The position numbers and the translations under genes were made by a program. Below, in pieces: positions 25,987 through 33,147 of a DNA stretch of 33,147 nucleotides (its first letter is position 1; the number at the start of each line of letters is the position of its first letter). Below the pieces are notes generated by a model. It saw only the letters and a list, made by a program, of their open reading frames with translations. It was not told the DNA's origin and searched no databases. The DNA is taken from the NCBI GenBank assembly GCA_023135835.1, contig JAGLSI010000005.1, positions 1-33,147 of the forward strand, in the 5' to 3' direction. The stretch is from Minisyncoccota bacterium (GTDB lineage Bacteria > Patescibacteriota > Minisyncoccia > Phycocordibacterales > UBA12079).

Positions 25987-26013
25987 ACGGATTTTGGCGA
26001 AGCCAAAATCCGT
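25987..26013. repeat. Dispersed intergenic palindrome ACGGATTTTGGC-GAA-GCCAAAATCCGT
   Basis: Same family as 3942-3968 and 21488-21512. Confidence 0.8.
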
Positions 26014-26038
26014 TCTTAAATCCTAAATCTAATTAAAT

Positions 26039-27133
26039 TTATATCTTAAATTCAATCACATCTCCGTCTTTAACAATATATTCCTTTCCCTCAATTCTGA
26101 TTAAACCTTTTTCTCTAGCCTGAGCACGAGAACCCGAATTTAATAAATCTTCCCAATTTATAACATCAGCTTTAATAAATTTATCTTTAAAGTCTGTGTG
26201 GATAGCGGTTCCTGCTATAGGAGCTGTTGAATCTCTTTTAGTTGTCCAAGCTCGTGATTCTTCTTCACCCGTAGTCATAAAAGTAATCAAATCTAAAAGC
26301 TCATAACCCTTTCTAATTAATATATCAATATCATCACAAGCCCCGCCTAAAGTTTGTTTATACTCTCCTCTTTCATCTTCGGGTAAATCTTTTAATTCAT
26401 GTTCTATTTGAGTATCAATTTTTATCCATTTTGCACCTGTTTCAGTTAAAAACTTTTCTACCTCTTCCCAACGAGAGTCATCCATTTCATCTAAATTTTT
26501 TCCTCCCATTTTTTTATTAAAAGCGTATAAAATTGGCTTAATAGTTAAGAGGTTTAAAGTTTTTATTATTTTTTGTTCTTCTTCGTTACATTCTATTGAA
26601 TTAGCAAATTTCCCATCATCTAAAGCCTTTTCAATTTTTATTAAAATTTCTTTTTCAATTATAGCTTTCTTGTCTCCCTTTTTTACATCTCTTTCTAAAT
26701 TAGCAATTCGCTTTGAAACAGTTTGAAAATCCGCCATTATCAATTCCAAATTGATTACTTCAATATCGCTCATCGGGTCAATTTTCCCGTTTACATGAAT
26801 TACATCTTCATCTTCAAAAATTCTAACTATTTCAATAATTGCATCAGTCTCACGAATATTAGCTAAGAACTTGTTTCCCAAACCCTCTCCCTCATGTGCT
26901 CCAGCCACTAAACCAGCAATATCAACAAACTCAATGGCTGTATAAATAGTTTTTTTAGAATTGGAAAATTCACCCAATTTATCTAAGCGAGCATCAGGTA
27001 CAGAAACAACCCCTACTGAAGGATCTATTGTACAAAAAGGATAATTTTCAGCTAGAACACTTTTTTCCGTTAATGCATTAAAAAGTGTAGATTTTCCAAC
27101 GTTGGGTAAACCAACAATTCCGATTGATAACAT
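26039..27133 (-). CDS. ychF: Redox-regulated ATPase YchF (Obg-like GTPase family)
   Basis: [74 protein letters not shown]. Confidence 0.98.
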   Translation of the reverse strand: MLSIGIVGLPNVGKSTLFNALTEKSVLAENYPFCTIDPSVGVVSVPDARLDKLGEFSNSKKTIYTAIEFVDIAGLVAGAHEGEGLGNKFLANIRETDAIIEIVRIFEDEDVIHVNGKIDPMSDIEVINLELIMADFQTVSKRIANLERDVKKGDKKAIIEKEILIKIEKALDDGKFANSIECNEEEQKIIKTLNLLTIKPILYAFNKKMGGKNLDEMDDSRWEEVEKFLTETGAKWIKIDTQIEHELKDLPEDERGEYKQTLGGACDDIDILIRKGYELLDLITFMTTGEEESRAWTTKRDSTAPIAGTAIHTDFKDKFIKADVINWEDLLNSGSRAQAREKGLIRIEGKEYIVKDGDVIEFKI

Positions 27134-27239
27134 AATAAATTAGTTAAAAGTCTATAAAGTCAAAAGTTTATAAAGAATTTTAATTTTCAACACAGTTGAT
27201 AATATCATAAACAAGATTTTATTGCATTTTATTAGGTTA

Positions 27240-27752
27240 TTAGCTTTTTCTTTTTTCTTTAAATTCTAGAGCCCTTTTAATTATATTTTCACCAACTTTA
27301 CCCCAATCAAAATATTTTTTGTAATCTTTAGGATTAATACAAAGGATTTTATCAACAAAACCAGCGGGATCTGATTCAAACTCCCCTATTTTTTCAACAA
27401 TAGCAAAATATCTTAATTGATAAAATGATTCTTGAATTCCCCTTGTATCTATAACCTTTTGATAGCCAATGAGTTTAAAATTAGTTACCTTCATATTAGA
27501 TTCTTCTTGTATTTCTCTAATTAAAGTTTCATCTGGATGTTCATTTTCTTCAATAGAACCTCCAACCAAACCCCAATTATTTTTTTCAATATCGTGAACG
27601 ATAACTATCTTTTCTCCATAAAAAGCCACAGCATAACATTGTTTGAGTCTTTCTTTTGGTAAATGATCAAAAGAATCACATTCATAATATTCAAAGATAT
27701 ATTTAACACCAGCATGTCCTAAATATTCTTCTGTAATAATTAATTTTTCCAT
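27240..27752 (-). CDS. NUDIX hydrolase
   Basis: GGSIEENEHPDETLIREIQEESN matches the Nudix box. Confidence 0.9.
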   Translation of the reverse strand: MEKLIITEEYLGHAGVKYIFEYYECDSFDHLPKERLKQCYAVAFYGEKIVIVHDIEKNNWGLVGGSIEENEHPDETLIREIQEESNMKVTNFKLIGYQKVIDTRGIQESFYQLRYFAIVEKIGEFESDPAGFVDKILCINPKDYKKYFDWGKVGENIIKRALEFKEKRKS

Positions 27753-27761
27753 AAATTATTA

Positions 27762-28298
27762 TCACCTCAACAAATTTTTATAAGTCTTTTTTAATTCATT
27801 TAATTGAGTTTCAACATCAAAAAGCCCCATTTTATTTCTTCTTTTTTCCAAATTATCTAAGTCTTCAGTAGGAGACATCACGAGCTTCCCATTTTCTATC
27901 TTAAATTGAGTACCATATAACTGTTTTTTACCTTCAGCTATTAAAATTCTATCTTCTAAATATGCTAAATCTTTAGAATCTGCCTCATTTTTTTCTACTG
28001 CTTTTTTTAATAATTTTAAAACTTCCTTCTGTAAAATAATATCTTTATCCATATGCTGAACTAATAACCAAAAATTATGAGACGCTTCCTCTCCAACTAA
28101 AGAAATAGTAGGCCAACTGTATTTTCTTAAAACTTTTTCAACAAACTTCTTACTTATTGAATCTTGAAAAATTACCTCTGAACAAAGTTCTTTAATTTGG
28201 GGAAATTTAAGAGATAGATTTCGTATATATTGATCTTGAGTCGCGTATTTATTTATCTCTATCTTTAATTTTTCATTCATATTATATATATTACACAT
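27762..28298 (-). CDS. DUF6624-like protein
   Basis: DQYIRNL...YSWPTISLVGEEASHNFWLLVQHMDKD...LAYLEDRILIAEGKKQLYGTQF...KRRNKMGL; family recalled from memory. Internal Met (MNEKL) may be the start. Confidence 0.65.
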   Translation of the reverse strand: MCNIYNMNEKLKIEINKYATQDQYIRNLSLKFPQIKELCSEVIFQDSISKKFVEKVLRKYSWPTISLVGEEASHNFWLLVQHMDKDIILQKEVLKLLKKAVEKNEADSKDLAYLEDRILIAEGKKQLYGTQFKIENGKLVMSPTEDLDNLEKRRNKMGLFDVETQLNELKKTYKNLLR

Positions 28299-28300
28299 AA

Positions 28301-28328
28301 AAAAGAGGGGTGTCTATTCCCCTCTTTT
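28301..28328 (-). terminator. Terminator after the first ATP-grasp ligase
   Basis: Minus strand AAAAGAGGGG-AATAGACA-CCCCTCTTTT. Confidence 0.8.
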
Positions 28329-28333
28329 CGGTC

Positions 28334-29260
28334 TTAAGATATTAATGCTTGTGCAATTGCTTTTCCAATAGGCAATCCCGTTCGCTCCTCTATAAATTTC
28401 CATTGTCCATTTGGATTAATTTCCAAAAAACAATACTCATCATCAGGAGTTACAATCATATCTATACATCCAAACCGTAGTCCTAACTCCGAGACATACT
28501 CAATACAAAGCTGTCTGATGTTCTTAGGTAATTCAAATATAGAAGCTTCTCCTAGCCCTCTTCTCCAATCAATTTTTGACGAGCTCTTAACCGTCGCAGC
28601 AAAAACATTATCATCAACAACAGTAATTCGTAACTCAAACTTCTTTTTAATCAATTTTTGAAAGATTACAGGAGAAAGCTTCAGCCTATCAATATTATTC
28701 ATAAATTCGGCTGTGACTTTATTTGTAAAAACAATACGATTTCCGTGAAGACTATTTGTTAATGTCTTAACAACCATCTCTTCCTCGCAGTATTTCCAAA
28801 AATCTTTAGCTCTAACAGGATTAGATGTTATTAAAGTATCAGGAATAACAAAACCCATATCCTGTGCTGTTTTTAACTGAAACGGTTTATGCTCAGCTTC
28901 AAGCATCTTGTAATAATTATTTATCCATTTAGCTTCCTTTAAGAGAGAGGCTAATGATCTCCAGAGAGCCAAAAACTGCCGATACATAAAAATTGATTCT
29001 TCATGTGGAGAATGTTCCCTCAAAGTTTTAGGTAAAACAGGTTTCCAAAACCATACTGATTCAACATTATTAAGGATATATTCCGAGATACCAACATCAG
29101 CAAATGTTTCTGCTTTTCTATCGATGAAGGAAAAACCGACTCCTTCATTCTCTAGACAGAGATCTGCCTTAAATATAATAACCTCTTTATCGCTAATTTC
29201 ACGAAGATGCGCAGTAACAGGTTCAACCAAATCTTTACTATTTCCAATTATAAATATCAT
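28334..29260 (-). CDS. ATP-grasp RiPP maturase, MvdC/MvdD (graspetide ligase)-like, locus 1
   Basis: VWFWKP, WINNYYKMLEAEHKPFQLKTAQDMGFVIPDTLITSNP, FQKLIKKKFELRITVVDDNVFAA, IDWRR, GCIDMIVTPDDEYCFLEINPNGQWKFIEERTGLPI. Strong SD AAAAAGGAGGTGTTTCATG. Confidence 0.88.
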   Translation of the reverse strand: MIFIIGNSKDLVEPVTAHLREISDKEVIIFKADLCLENEGVGFSFIDRKAETFADVGISEYILNNVESVWFWKPVLPKTLREHSPHEESIFMYRQFLALWRSLASLLKEAKWINNYYKMLEAEHKPFQLKTAQDMGFVIPDTLITSNPVRAKDFWKYCEEEMVVKTLTNSLHGNRIVFTNKVTAEFMNNIDRLKLSPVIFQKLIKKKFELRITVVDDNVFAATVKSSSKIDWRRGLGEASIFELPKNIRQLCIEYVSELGLRFGCIDMIVTPDDEYCFLEINPNGQWKFIEERTGLPIGKAIAQALIS

Positions 29261-29290
29261 GAAACACCTCCTTTTTAAATAAAGATTAAA

Positions 29291-29319
29291 AAGAGAGCAA
29301 CCACATGAGTTGCTCTCTT
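29291..29319 (-). terminator. Hairpin between precursor 1 and its ATP-grasp gene (candidate partial terminator)
   Basis: Minus strand AAGAGAGCAA-CTCATGTGG-TTGCTCTCTT then TTTAATCTTT, just before the ligase SD. Confidence 0.6.
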
Positions 29320-29355
29320 ACCTACAATAATGTTGATAAAAAGCATTAGCCTCAT

Positions 29356-29496
29356 TTAGTCCAAACCAGCAGAATCTGGCTCATCATGAGTACCAATAGA
29401 AGTACCACCGAAAACAACCTGTTGTTCTCCCTCATAAACAATATTGATAGTTTCTGCAAAGTCCAAAATAAGGGGTTTTACTTGCCCTTTTTCCAT
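29356..29496 (-). CDS. Candidate graspetide precursor peptide 1 (46 aa); absent from the ORF track
   Basis: MEKGQVKPLILDFAETINIVYEGEQQVVFGGTSIGTHDEPDSAGLD; strong SD GGAAAGGAGGTGAGCGAATATG; directly upstream of and co-oriented with the ATP-grasp ligase; Ser/Thr then Asp/Glu C-terminal core. Confidence 0.75.
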   Translation of the reverse strand: MEKGQVKPLILDFAETINIVYEGEQQVVFGGTSIGTHDEPDSAGLD

Positions 29497-29707
29497 ATTC
29501 GCTCACCTCCTTTCCTATAGTAAGTATTATCGTTAAAGGACTACCTATTTATAGGATAATCTTTTGGTTAAAATAGCAATATAAATTTATTATAATCCAT
29601 AACCTTCTTATGTTCAAAAAAAACACTCTCCATTAAGTGTTTTTTGATTGACGATTCCAAAGCCTCTTTTTTGAAATGGGTAATTTATAGTAAATTCAAA
29701 AAATATT

Positions 29708-29935
29708 TTAATTCAAAATATCTTTTAACTCGTTTTGATAATTACTCATTACTTCCATAGTAGCTGACATTTGGTCTTTTCCCTCTTTCATTTTAGCCTG
29801 AACTTCTGTTCCAATTTTTTGAAATAATTCTGGATTTTCAGTAACAACTTTTAAAATTTTTTCTTGTTCTGCTTCAGGCACGTCTTTTAATTGTGACTTC
29901 AACATCTTCTTCATCATCATATCTTTTAATCCCAT
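29708..29935 (-). CDS. Small helical protein, unknown
   Basis: 75 aa MGLKDMMMKKMLKSQLKDVPEAEQEKILKVVTENPELFQKIGTEVQAKMKEGKDQMSATMEVMSNYQNELKDILN. Confidence 0.65.
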   Translation of the reverse strand: MGLKDMMMKKMLKSQLKDVPEAEQEKILKVVTENPELFQKIGTEVQAKMKEGKDQMSATMEVMSNYQNELKDILN

Positions 29936-30325
29936 AATAAATTTAGTTAAAAGTCCATAAAGTCGAAAGTCGAAAGTCTTTTTTTAAAAAATTGCGGAGC
30001 AATTTTTTTTACTTTATAGACTTTATAAACTTTATAGACTTTTGACTTAATTATAATAACTTTTATATTAACATTTTAAATACTAAAAACAAATCCCCTT
30101 ACTATTCCAATCCATTGGACTAGTATCGATTTTTAATTTATTAAATTTTGATTAAAAAAAATAGAAATGAAAAACACCGAATCCCCGAAGGAAAACGATG
30201 TTTTTCATAGCACCTAAATTTTGGCAAGCCAAGATTCAAGTACTGTCCATATATTATCAAAATCAATAAATAAGTCAACAGCTATTCTTTGTTAAACAAT
30301 ATATTATATATTACGTCAAATTATA

Positions 30326-31402
30326 CTATTTAACTTTTATTTCAAACTTAATTCTTCCAATTACTAAATTAGATTTTGTTTTTACATCTACTCTCCATTC
30401 CCCTGCTATTAAATTATTAGCATATACATAACCCCTATAACCATCCTCCCTTCCTCCTTCAATTGGATATTCTACTTTATTATAAGAAACCCATCTATTC
30501 TTCTGATTATCATACAGAGACCATTCATAAATTATTTCTGTTTTTAAATCAGTAGGAGCAAAAACTGAAGAATAAATATAAACAGGTCCTTGGGAAATAT
30601 TTAAAAAGTTATTTCCAAAAGAATACCAAGGTACTTCTACATCTTCTAACAAATAATCTCCGTTAATACTTTTTTCTATATTTCTATAAACCCCAATTTC
30701 TTTTATTGATAAAGGAACAGGAGGAATAATATTCAAAAAATACATTAGGTTAAACAAAACAAAAACACCAATTATGTGTATAGTTATTTTTTCTTTTCTT
30801 TTTTGACTTATTTCAAGAATGAAAGAAGAAATAAACTTAATTAATCCCCAAATTAACAAGAGACTTAAAAATCCACTTAAAACAAAAATCCAAACGCCTA
30901 TTTGTTTTAAAACAACAGGAATAAAAAAAATCATAAACGAAAACAAGGCAATAAACAAAATATTTATCTGAAAATCAATTTCCTTGTACTGTTTTCTAAA
31001 TTTTTCATTCCCAATAAAAATTCCAAAAATAATTAACAAAAAAATCCAACTAGTTGTCCAAGATGCAGACTTTGTATAGAAAATAATATAAGCACTAAAA
31101 AGTCCTCCAAAAGCAAACTGAGTAACTAAGGGGATATATTTTTCAAATTTTGAAAAATATGAATATTTATCCTGTATTTCTTTAGCTTTAATATAATTAA
31201 TTAAAATAATACTAAGTACAGCTAATAACAGGTAACTTAAAATTACTAAATTATCAAAAACCTGATCAATTCGAGTCAATGTTAAATTATCTACTATCAA
31301 ACCCGTTGTAAAAAACCCAATGATTAAATATTTTTCATTTTTAGTAAACCAAGACCTAGTTTTTTCCGTTCGCTTCTTAATTCTATTCTTTAGATTTAAC
31401 AT
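30326..31402 (-). CDS. Multi-TM membrane protein with DUF2914-like C-terminal domain
   Basis: Several TM helices, then GPVYIYSSVFAPTDLKTEIIYEWSLYDNQKNRWVSYNKVEYPIEGGREDGYRGYVYANNLIAGEWRVDV. Confidence 0.65.
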   Translation of the reverse strand: MLNLKNRIKKRTEKTRSWFTKNEKYLIIGFFTTGLIVDNLTLTRIDQVFDNLVILSYLLLAVLSIILINYIKAKEIQDKYSYFSKFEKYIPLVTQFAFGGLFSAYIIFYTKSASWTTSWIFLLIIFGIFIGNEKFRKQYKEIDFQINILFIALFSFMIFFIPVVLKQIGVWIFVLSGFLSLLLIWGLIKFISSFILEISQKRKEKITIHIIGVFVLFNLMYFLNIIPPVPLSIKEIGVYRNIEKSINGDYLLEDVEVPWYSFGNNFLNISQGPVYIYSSVFAPTDLKTEIIYEWSLYDNQKNRWVSYNKVEYPIEGGREDGYRGYVYANNLIAGEWRVDVKTKSNLVIGRIKFEIKVK

Positions 31403-31516
31403 TAATTATATTTTAGCATCATTCAAAAAAAATTTCTTTACAAAGTTTATCTTTTAAACTATTCTTTGTTATTAGATAAAGCTCTTTAATATAATTAAAT
31501 ATAGGAGAATGGGGAA

Positions 31517-32509
31517 ATGAAAAAAATACTTTTAATCGCAAGTTTAGATGAAAAATATTATTATTTACCTTTCATTAATGCTGGTAAAGATAAAAATATT
31601 GAAATACATATTTTTGATCCTGATAGTATCCCTGAAAAAGCAGAATTAGAAATCTTTTTCAATCGAAACAGTGTCAAAATTGATGGTTTTATAGATACTA
31701 ATAAAATTGTTGAAGAAAATTTTCAGAAATCTAGAATAAAAATATCTGAAATTGATGTCGCTTGGTATTTAAGAGAAAGACCTGGGATATCTTTAAAAGA
31801 AATGAACTTAAAAAACAAATTTGCTAAAAATGAGTCAAGAGTAGCTGTTAAAACACTATTAGCTACTCTTGAGTGTAAATGGGTAAATAAAAAAGAGACA
31901 ATAGATTTTTTATCAAGCAACAAATTGTATCAACAAATAATAGCTCACAGAAGTGGATTAATTACTCCTGATACATTAATATCAAATAACGCAAAGAATG
32001 TTTCTAAATTTTCAAGATTAAAAGGAGATTTACTTTTAAAGCCTTTAGGATATATAGGAATAGATGACAAGGGAGAATATTTTCTTTATGCACAAATTTT
32101 CTCTCAAAAAGAAATTTCTAATTCTTTTGGTGCGATAAAAGCATGTCCAGTCTTTGCTCAAGAATATATAAAGAAAAGATATGAATATAGAATTATGGTT
32201 ATCGGAAATTCTGTATTATCTTGTCGTATAGATTCTCAAGCAAGTGAAAAAACAAAAATAGATTGGCGTCATTATGATTTTGAAAATGTGAATCACAGTA
32301 AAGTTGATTTACCAATAGAAATACAGAAAAAACTTCTATACTTTATGAAAAAAATTAATTTAAAATACGGAGCAATTGATATGATAGAAACTCCAAATGG
32401 AGAATTTGTTTTTTTAGAAGTTAACCCCTCTGGACAATGGGGTTGGATAGCTGATCTAGCAAAATTACCCATATCAGAAGCTGTAGTTAATATGCTTCTC
32501 AATATTTAA
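31517..32509 (+). CDS. ATP-grasp RiPP maturase, MvdC/MvdD (graspetide ligase)-like, locus 2
   Basis: AWYLRERPG, KWVNKKETIDFLSSNKLYQQIIAHRSGLITPDTLISNN, FAQEYIKKRYEYRIMVIGNSVLSCRI, IDWRHY, YGAIDMIETPNGEFVFLEVNPSGQWGWIADLAKLPI. Confidence 0.87.
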   Translation: MKKILLIASLDEKYYYLPFINAGKDKNIEIHIFDPDSIPEKAELEIFFNRNSVKIDGFIDTNKIVEENFQKSRIKISEIDVAWYLRERPGISLKEMNLKNKFAKNESRVAVKTLLATLECKWVNKKETIDFLSSNKLYQQIIAHRSGLITPDTLISNNAKNVSKFSRLKGDLLLKPLGYIGIDDKGEYFLYAQIFSQKEISNSFGAIKACPVFAQEYIKKRYEYRIMVIGNSVLSCRIDSQASEKTKIDWRHYDFENVNHSKVDLPIEIQKKLLYFMKKINLKYGAIDMIETPNGEFVFLEVNPSGQWGWIADLAKLPISEAVVNMLLNI

Positions 32510-32522
32510 TTTCAAAAAAAAT

Positions 32523-32556
32523 AAAGGCTTTGATTAATTTACTAATCAAAGCCTTT
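32523..32556. terminator. Bidirectional terminator between ATP-grasp 2 and precursor 2
   Basis: AAAGGCTTTGATTA-ATTTAC-TAATCAAAGCCTTT, perfect 14-bp stem, A/T tracts both sides, convergent genes. Confidence 0.85.
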
Positions 32557-32574
32557 TCTATAATGCATATTTTT

Positions 32575-32778
32575 TTAATTACGAGTAGCATCTTCCTGTT
32601 GATCATGCATTTCTGGTTGTGCTCCAGCAGTGGTAACAACAGTCATATGTGTTGCAACAGGTGTTATCACAATTCCATCTTTATCGAATTCTTCTATTAC
32701 AACTTCTGGTTTCTTTTCAATTCTACGAAGTAGAATAGGCGCATTATTATCAATTTCAAAATTATTTCCAGTTAACAT
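32575..32778 (-). CDS. Candidate graspetide precursor peptide 2 (67 aa)
   Basis: MLTGNNFEIDNNAPILLRRIEKKPEVVIEEFDKDGIVITPVATHMTVVTTAGAQPEMHDQQEDATRN; SD AAAGGAGGTTTTGCTATG; TxxTxxTT then ExxDxxED core; beside the second ATP-grasp ligase. Confidence 0.77.
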   Translation of the reverse strand: MLTGNNFEIDNNAPILLRRIEKKPEVVIEEFDKDGIVITPVATHMTVVTTAGAQPEMHDQQEDATRN

Positions 32779-32830
32779 AGCAAAACCTCCTTTTCTTTAT
32801 ATATTCAAAAACAAAATAACTAAACTTTTT

Positions 32831-33147
32831 TTATAATAACTTATTATTAATCCAAAAGTCAAGCCCTATAATTTTATCTTTAAATTCTTTTACGAGGTAT
32901 TTGGCGGTTGTTTTTTCAGGTTCTGTTATTATACCATCAGACCATATTTCAGCTTCTCTTAATTTGTTGTGAGTTAAAAGATAAAAAAGTTTAGTTATTT
33001 TGTTTGGATGATTTCCAAATTGATACTCTAAAGCTTTTTTTGAATATTCTTGAGCTTTTTTTTTGTTATGATACCTCCAAATTGCACAACTAATAGCATG
33101 ATGATACCACGACCATAAAATATTCCTTATCCAAAAAACCTCATCTG
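32831..33147 (-). CDS. C-terminal part of an unknown protein (TPR-like helices), truncated by window edge
   Basis: Open reverse frame DEVFWIRNILWSWYHHAISCAIWRYHNKKKAQEYSKKALEYQFGNHPNKITKLFYLLTHNKLREAEIWSDG...NNKLL*, not in the ORF track (no start in window). Confidence 0.55.
   Translation of the reverse strand, partial: DEVFWIRNILWSWYHHAISCAIWRYHNKKKAQEYSKKALEYQFGNHPNKITKLFYLLTHNKLREAEIWSDGIITEPEKTTAKYLVKEFKDKIIGLDFWINNKLL

Noticed and set aside
31723-32502. Minus-strand ORFs inside ATP-grasp 2 (31723-31923, 32293-32502)
   Set aside because: Antisense to a clear ATP-grasp frame.
32530-32836. Plus-strand ORFs 32530-32733 and 32630-32836 opposite precursor 2
   Set aside because: Run through the terminator or are antisense to the SD-bearing precursor; hydrophobic or low-complexity translation.
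1-33147. Recoded UGA (as in Gracilibacteria/SR1)
   Set aside because: Conserved genes read through cleanly with the standard code and no in-frame UGA was needed.

Overview
AT-rich bacterial chromosome segment, most consistent with Patescibacteria/CPR (Parcubacteria-like). That placement is inferred from gene content and small protein sizes; I ran no phylogeny. The backbone is housekeeping: tsaC (partial), mnmA, half of a transketolase, an rpe-like gene, rpsA-like, pth, lepB, a hisS-like gene, rpsU, ybeY, ftsA-ftsZ, tRNA-Ser(CGA), tRNA-Glu(UUC), tsaD, valS, prsW-like, hsp20, mltG, a sigma4/HARE-HTH-like regulator, leuS and ychF. The most interesting part is the right end (about 27.2-33.1 kb). 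It holds two separate candidate graspetide (omega-ester peptide RiPP) loci. Each has an MvdC/MvdD-like ATP-grasp ligase plus a tiny precursor ORF with a Thr/Ser-then-Asp/Glu core. The first precursor (46 aa, 29356-29496) was absent from the ORF track. The second (67 aa) has a core in which four Thr and four acidic residues share the same spacing: TxxTxxTT...ExxDxxED. Other notable signals: an unclassified ~255-nt ncRNA candidate with its own promoter and terminator; twin 32-nt-core palindromes flanking a winged-helix regulator gene; partial duplications of two tRNA 3' ends and of the tsaD 5' end within 1.3 kb; small palindromes and short tandem repeats inserted in frame in mnmA, tsaD and leuS; a possible three-way-junction RNA upstream of ftsA; and apparent leaderless starts for housekeeping genes versus strong Shine-Dalgarno sites on accessory genes.
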